Under the pieces are notes generated by a model that worked only from the letters and a program-made list of their open reading frames with translations, did no database searches and had not been told where the DNA came from. A program made the translations under genes and the position numbers. From Candidatus Nomurabacteria bacterium RIFCSPHIGHO2_01_FULL_39_10 (GTDB taxonomy: Bacteria > Patescibacteriota > Minisyncoccia > Phycocordibacterales > UBA9973), in the NCBI GenBank assembly GCA_001786805.1, contig MFTJ01000002.1, positions 1 through 14,186 of the forward strand: 14,186 nt of DNA, read 5' to 3'. How positions within the stretch are numbered: the first letter of the stretch is position 1; the number at the start of each line of letters is the position of its first letter. Below are positions 11,541 through 14,186 of the stretch, piece by piece.

Positions 11541-13715
11541 ATGCGGCTGAAAACATTGGAATTAAACGGTTTTAAGTCTTTTGCCCAAAAGACTGTTTTG
11601 GAGTTTGAGAGCCCTATTGTTTGCGTTGTAGGTCCGAACGGCTCCGGCAAATCAAATGTGGTGGAAGCTTTTCGCTATGTTTTGGGCGAGCAGTCAATGA
11701 AGTCTATGCGCGGCAAGTCCGGCTTGGATTTGATTTTCAAGGGTTCAAAAAATCTGCCGAAAGGTTCTCGCGCTTCGGTATCAATCTATTTTAATAATTC
11801 GGACAAAGTTTTCAAACTGGAAAATGATGGCGGAGAAAACATAAATTTAAATTACGACACTATCAATATTTCCCGCGAAGTTTTTTCCGATGGGTTAAAT
11901 AAATACAGTTTAAATAGCACAGATGTCAGGCTTCGTGATATTCACAATCTTTTGGCTTCGGTTAATATCGGCTCCTCTGGGCACCATATTATTTCTCAGG
12001 GCGAGGCGGACAGGATTTTGAACGCGAGTCCCAAAGATAGGAAGGAAATGGTGGAAGACGCTCTTGGGCTGAAAATTTTTCAATACAAAATAAAAGATAG
12101 CACCCGCAAACTTGAGCGTACGGAAGAAAATATGAAAGAAGTAACCATGCTGCGACGAGAAAATGCGCCACATCTTAATTTTCTCAAGAAGCAAGTGGAA
12201 AAATTTGAAAAAGCGAAAGAAATGCAGGCGGAACTCGCTATCCTCTACAGAGATTATTTAAAGAGAGAAAGTGTCTATTTAGATAAAGAAGGAAATAATT
12301 TATCGTCTGAAAAACAAAAAATTTTCGAAGAGCTTAAAAATGTTTCCGCTAAAATTTCCGCGGTGGAAGACGCAGACCCCCTCCGCTCCGACTTGGGTCG
12401 GAGCACCTCCCCCTTGATAAGGGGGAGAAAGGGTGGAAGTTCTTCTGTAGAAGAACTTCGGATTGTTGAGCAAAAATTGAATGAAATTCGCGGACAGAAA
12501 AGCGAAATAGAACGCAAACTGGGTCGTATTGAAGGAATGATAGAAGCGAAACAAAACAGAGTTAAAATTTCTGGTAGGTGTCCGACATGCGGCAAGGAAT
12601 TGGGGGATACAAGCAAAGAACAAATCGAAAGGGAGCTGCATAATGAGCAAGAATTGCTGGAACTAAAAAATTCACAAACAAGCATTTTGGCGCAAGTTGC
12701 GGATTTTCAGAATAAAGAAAAAGAGCTTGCGAGTCATATAGAAGCTCTTAAACAAGCAATAAATAAAGAAATGGAAGCTCTGCGCGATTTGGAGCGAGAG
12801 AAATTTAGCCATAAGGTCAGGCATCAGGAATTGTCTTCGGCTTTGGAGATGGTACGTATCAAGGAAGCGAATTTGAAGAGCCATGAAGAAGCGTTTCATA
12901 ATGAAATAAAAGAAGGCGTGGCGCTTATCGGGCAGGAAGTTTTGTCTTATAAAAATTTTCAGCTTACGGAAACAGGAAATAATCCGGAAGAACAAAAAAG
13001 AAAAATTGAGCGGTTAAAAATAAAATTAGAAGATGCGGGTATGGGGAGCGGATATGAAGTTTTGAAAGAATTCAAAGAAGTCTCGGAGCGCGATGGATTT
13101 TTGGCGAAAGAAATGGAGGATTTGACCAAAAGCATTGAAGCTTTGGAAAAACTAATAGCGGAACTGAAAGAAAAGATAGATAAAGAATTTAAAGAAGGAG
13201 TCAAAAAGATAAATAAAGAGTTTCAAGAATTTTTTACGCTCTTGTTCGGCGGGGGAACAGGCTCGCTTTCCATTGTTGTTGAAAATAAGAAGAAAAGAGT
13301 TATTCCGGAAGAATTAGAGGGGGAAGTGGAGGCAGAAGAAGATGAAGAAATTATTTTTGAACAGGGAATAGAAATCAATGTTTCCCTGCCGCATAAAAAA
13401 GTCAAAGAACTTCACGCGCTCTCCGGCGGCGAGCGCTCACTCACTTCTATCGCGCTTTTATTCGCGATGTCTCAAGTAAACCCGCCGCCATTTTTGGTAT
13501 TAGACGAGACTGACGCCGCGCTCGACGAATCAAACTCGCGCAAATATGGAGATATGTTGGAGAAGCTTTCCAAGCATTCCCAGCTTGTCGTCGTTACCCA
13601 CAACCGCGAGACAATGTCCCGCGCCAGCGTGCTTTATGGAGTGACCATCGGTTCAAACGGAGCCTCCAAGCTTCTCTCCGTCAAATTTGAAGAAGCCACC
13701 CAAATTGCGAAATAG
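11541..13715 (+). CDS. smc: SMC-type ATPase with a Rad50-like zinc hook
   Basis: 724 aa; bacterial SMC is usually ~1150-1200. The heads are SMC-like: LNGFKSFAQKT at the N-terminus, Walker A GPNGSGKSN (31-39), Q-loop region ISQGEADRIL, ABC signature LSGGERSLTSIALLFA (from 627), Walker B FLVLDETDAAL (D655, E656) and a final THNRETM. SMC proteins entrap DNA for chromosome organisation. In the middle, where SMC has a globular hinge of ~150 residues, there is only GRCPTCGKEL with C347-x-x-C350, the zinc hook of Rad50/SbcC, flanked by coiled coils of ~180-200 residues each. So the architecture is Rad50-like and the heads are SMC-like. Residues 280-306 are encoded by a palindromic insertion. No ScpA/ScpB gene is near. 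It may serve in chromosome structure or DNA repair. Confidence 0.88.
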   Translation: MRLKTLELNGFKSFAQKTVLEFESPIVCVVGPNGSGKSNVVEAFRYVLGEQSMKSMRGKSGLDLIFKGSKNLPKGSRASVSIYFNNSDKVFKLENDGGENINLNYDTINISREVFSDGLNKYSLNSTDVRLRDIHNLLASVNIGSSGHHIISQGEADRILNASPKDRKEMVEDALGLKIFQYKIKDSTRKLERTEENMKEVTMLRRENAPHLNFLKKQVEKFEKAKEMQAELAILYRDYLKRESVYLDKEGNNLSSEKQKIFEELKNVSAKISAVEDADPLRSDLGRSTSPLIRGRKGGSSSVEELRIVEQKLNEIRGQKSEIERKLGRIEGMIEAKQNRVKISGRCPTCGKELGDTSKEQIERELHNEQELLELKNSQTSILAQVADFQNKEKELASHIEALKQAINKEMEALRDLEREKFSHKVRHQELSSALEMVRIKEANLKSHEEAFHNEIKEGVALIGQEVLSYKNFQLTETGNNPEEQKRKIERLKIKLEDAGMGSGYEVLKEFKEVSERDGFLAKEMEDLTKSIEALEKLIAELKEKIDKEFKEGVKKINKEFQEFFTLLFGGGTGSLSIVVENKKKRVIPEELEGEVEAEEDEEIIFEQGIEINVSLPHKKVKELHALSGGERSLTSIALLFAMSQVNPPPFLVLDETDAALDESNSRKYGDMLEKLSKHSQLVVVTHNRETMSRASVLYGVTIGSNGASKLLSVKFEEATQIAK
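12385..12459 (+). repeat. Palindromic element inserted in frame in smc
   Basis: Three perfect hairpins stand side by side in coding sequence: GCTCCGAC/GTCGGAGC (12385-12404), CTCCCCCTT/AAGGGGGAG (12407-12427) and GAAGTTCTTC/GAAGAACTTC (12436-12459). The GC-rich segment ~12376-12435 differs sharply in composition from the AT-rich gene and codes for PLRSDLGRSTSPLIRGRKGG, a helix-breaking stretch within a predicted coiled coil. This resembles palindromic repeats that insert in genes without breaking the frame, such as the Rickettsia palindromic elements. Confidence 0.75.
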
Positions 13716-13717
13716 AA

Positions 13718-14186
13718 TTATACTAAAGAGTAATCTATAGTTTTTCTTTCTAAGTCAACTCCTTTGACTTTCATTTTTACTCGGTCACCAAGGCGGTAGG
13801 TTTTTTTCTTTTTTTGCCCAACGAGTTCAAGCTTTTTTTCATTAAAAATATAAAAATCATCTGCCATGTCGCGCACGCGCACGAGACCTTCGCATTTTGT
13901 TTCTACTTCTTCCACATAAATACCCCATTCGGAAACTCCGCTGATGATTCCATCAAAACTTTCTCCGAGGCGCTTGCTCATATATTCCACTTGCTTGTAT
14001 TTGATAGAAGCCCGTTCGGCGTCGGAGGCGCGTTTTTCCTGTTCGGAAGAAATTCTGGCGAGTTTTTCATATTCCAGAAATTTGTCTTTGCCCACTTTTT
14101 TCTTCGCAAGATAACCGGCGAGCAATCGGTGCACCATTATGTCCGGGTACCGTCTAATTGGAGAAGTGAAATGAGTGTAATGCTCA
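13718..14186 (-). CDS. rnr: Ribonuclease R, C-terminal part (5' end outside window)
   Basis: A 3'-5' exoribonuclease of the RNB (RNase II/R) family, which degrades structured RNA. The frame is open to the window edge: EHYTHFTSPIRRYPD just before the ATG at 14137 is the family's conserved RNB-domain end (THFTSPIRRYPDxxVHR), so that Met is internal. After VHRLLAGYL comes the helical linker and then the S1 RNA-binding domain (FDGIISGVSEWGIYVEEV...GLVRVRDM...YRLGDRVKMKVKGVDLERKTIDYSLV). The protein stops right at the end of S1, without the Lys-rich tail of E. coli RNase R. It converges on smc with only 2 nt between the stop codons and no visible terminator in between. RNase II is less likely because the S1 linker fits RNase R better. 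Confidence 0.92.
   Translation of the reverse strand, partial: EHYTHFTSPIRRYPDIMVHRLLAGYLAKKKVGKDKFLEYEKLARISSEQEKRASDAERASIKYKQVEYMSKRLGESFDGIISGVSEWGIYVEEVETKCEGLVRVRDMADDFYIFNEKKLELVGQKKKKTYRLGDRVKMKVKGVDLERKTIDYSLV

Noticed and set aside
11282..11575. 97-aa ORF overlapping the rnc end and the smc start
   Set aside because: It runs through a series of RNA hairpins, a terminator and the smc promoter, lacks an SD and overlaps both real genes.
11541..13715. Annotating the smc gene as sbcC/rad50
   Set aside because: The zinc hook would allow it, but the Walker A, signature, Walker B and C-terminal motifs read as SMC. The conflict is reported as a finding.

Overview
The window looks like chromosomal DNA of an uncultured Patescibacteria/CPR bacterium, most likely Parcubacteria-like (inference). 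It is AT-rich, with short gaps between genes and many Lys/Glu-rich small proteins. The core genes are reduced or rearranged: a ThrRS without a TGS domain, a 724-aa SMC-like protein and a NusB-Nudix fusion. It also carries a PaaX/Cas2-like regulator of a type common in these genomes. UGA is used as a stop (end of rnc), so the UGA=Gly code of Gracilibacteria/Absconditabacteria is ruled out.

Layout, left to right. (1) 1-518: 3' end of pheT. (2) 519-3081: an accessory island of seven tiny unrecognised genes (38-123 aa), mostly with good Shine-Dalgarno (SD) sites and several overlapping. It holds two homologous copies (581-786 and 2551-2750) of a promoter-leader-terminator element. Each copy has the same promoter geometry, a possible short leader ORF starting GTG-AA, alternative pairings and an intrinsic terminator, so it looks like an undescribed attenuator or small RNA family. 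(3) 3082-6456: gyrB interrupted by a 432-aa HNH-containing intein inside the TOPRIM motif EGDSAGG. (4) 6474-7149: a PaaX/Cas2-like regulator bracketed by two 34-38 bp palindromes, then a 5'-truncated HAM1/RdgB-like fragment (7168-7422). (5) thrS on the minus strand, divergent from an rpmF - nusB::Nudix - rnc cluster on the plus strand. (6) 11295-11540: a multi-hairpin region ending in a strong terminator. (7) an SMC-type ATPase with a Rad50-style CxxC zinc hook instead of an SMC hinge, carrying an in-frame run of three perfect DNA hairpins. (8) convergent rnr (C-terminal part only).

The core genes cover translation (pheT, thrS, rpmF), RNA processing and transcription (rnc, rnr, nusB) and chromosome topology and structure (gyrB, smc). 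Several first-in-transcript genes (gyrB, thrS, rpmF, smc, the PaaX-like gene and the two leader ORFs) share one layout: an extended -10 (TGnTAnnnT-like) with the start codon only 6-11 nt downstream. This predicts leaderless or nearly leaderless mRNAs. The internal genes of the accessory island mostly use SD sites instead.

The most interesting items are the duplicated attenuator-like leaders, the zinc-hook SMC, the palindrome-bracketed PaaX/Cas2-like gene next to a truncated HAM1 gene, the gyrB intein, the NusB fusion to a degenerate Nudix domain, and the palindromic insertion in smc.
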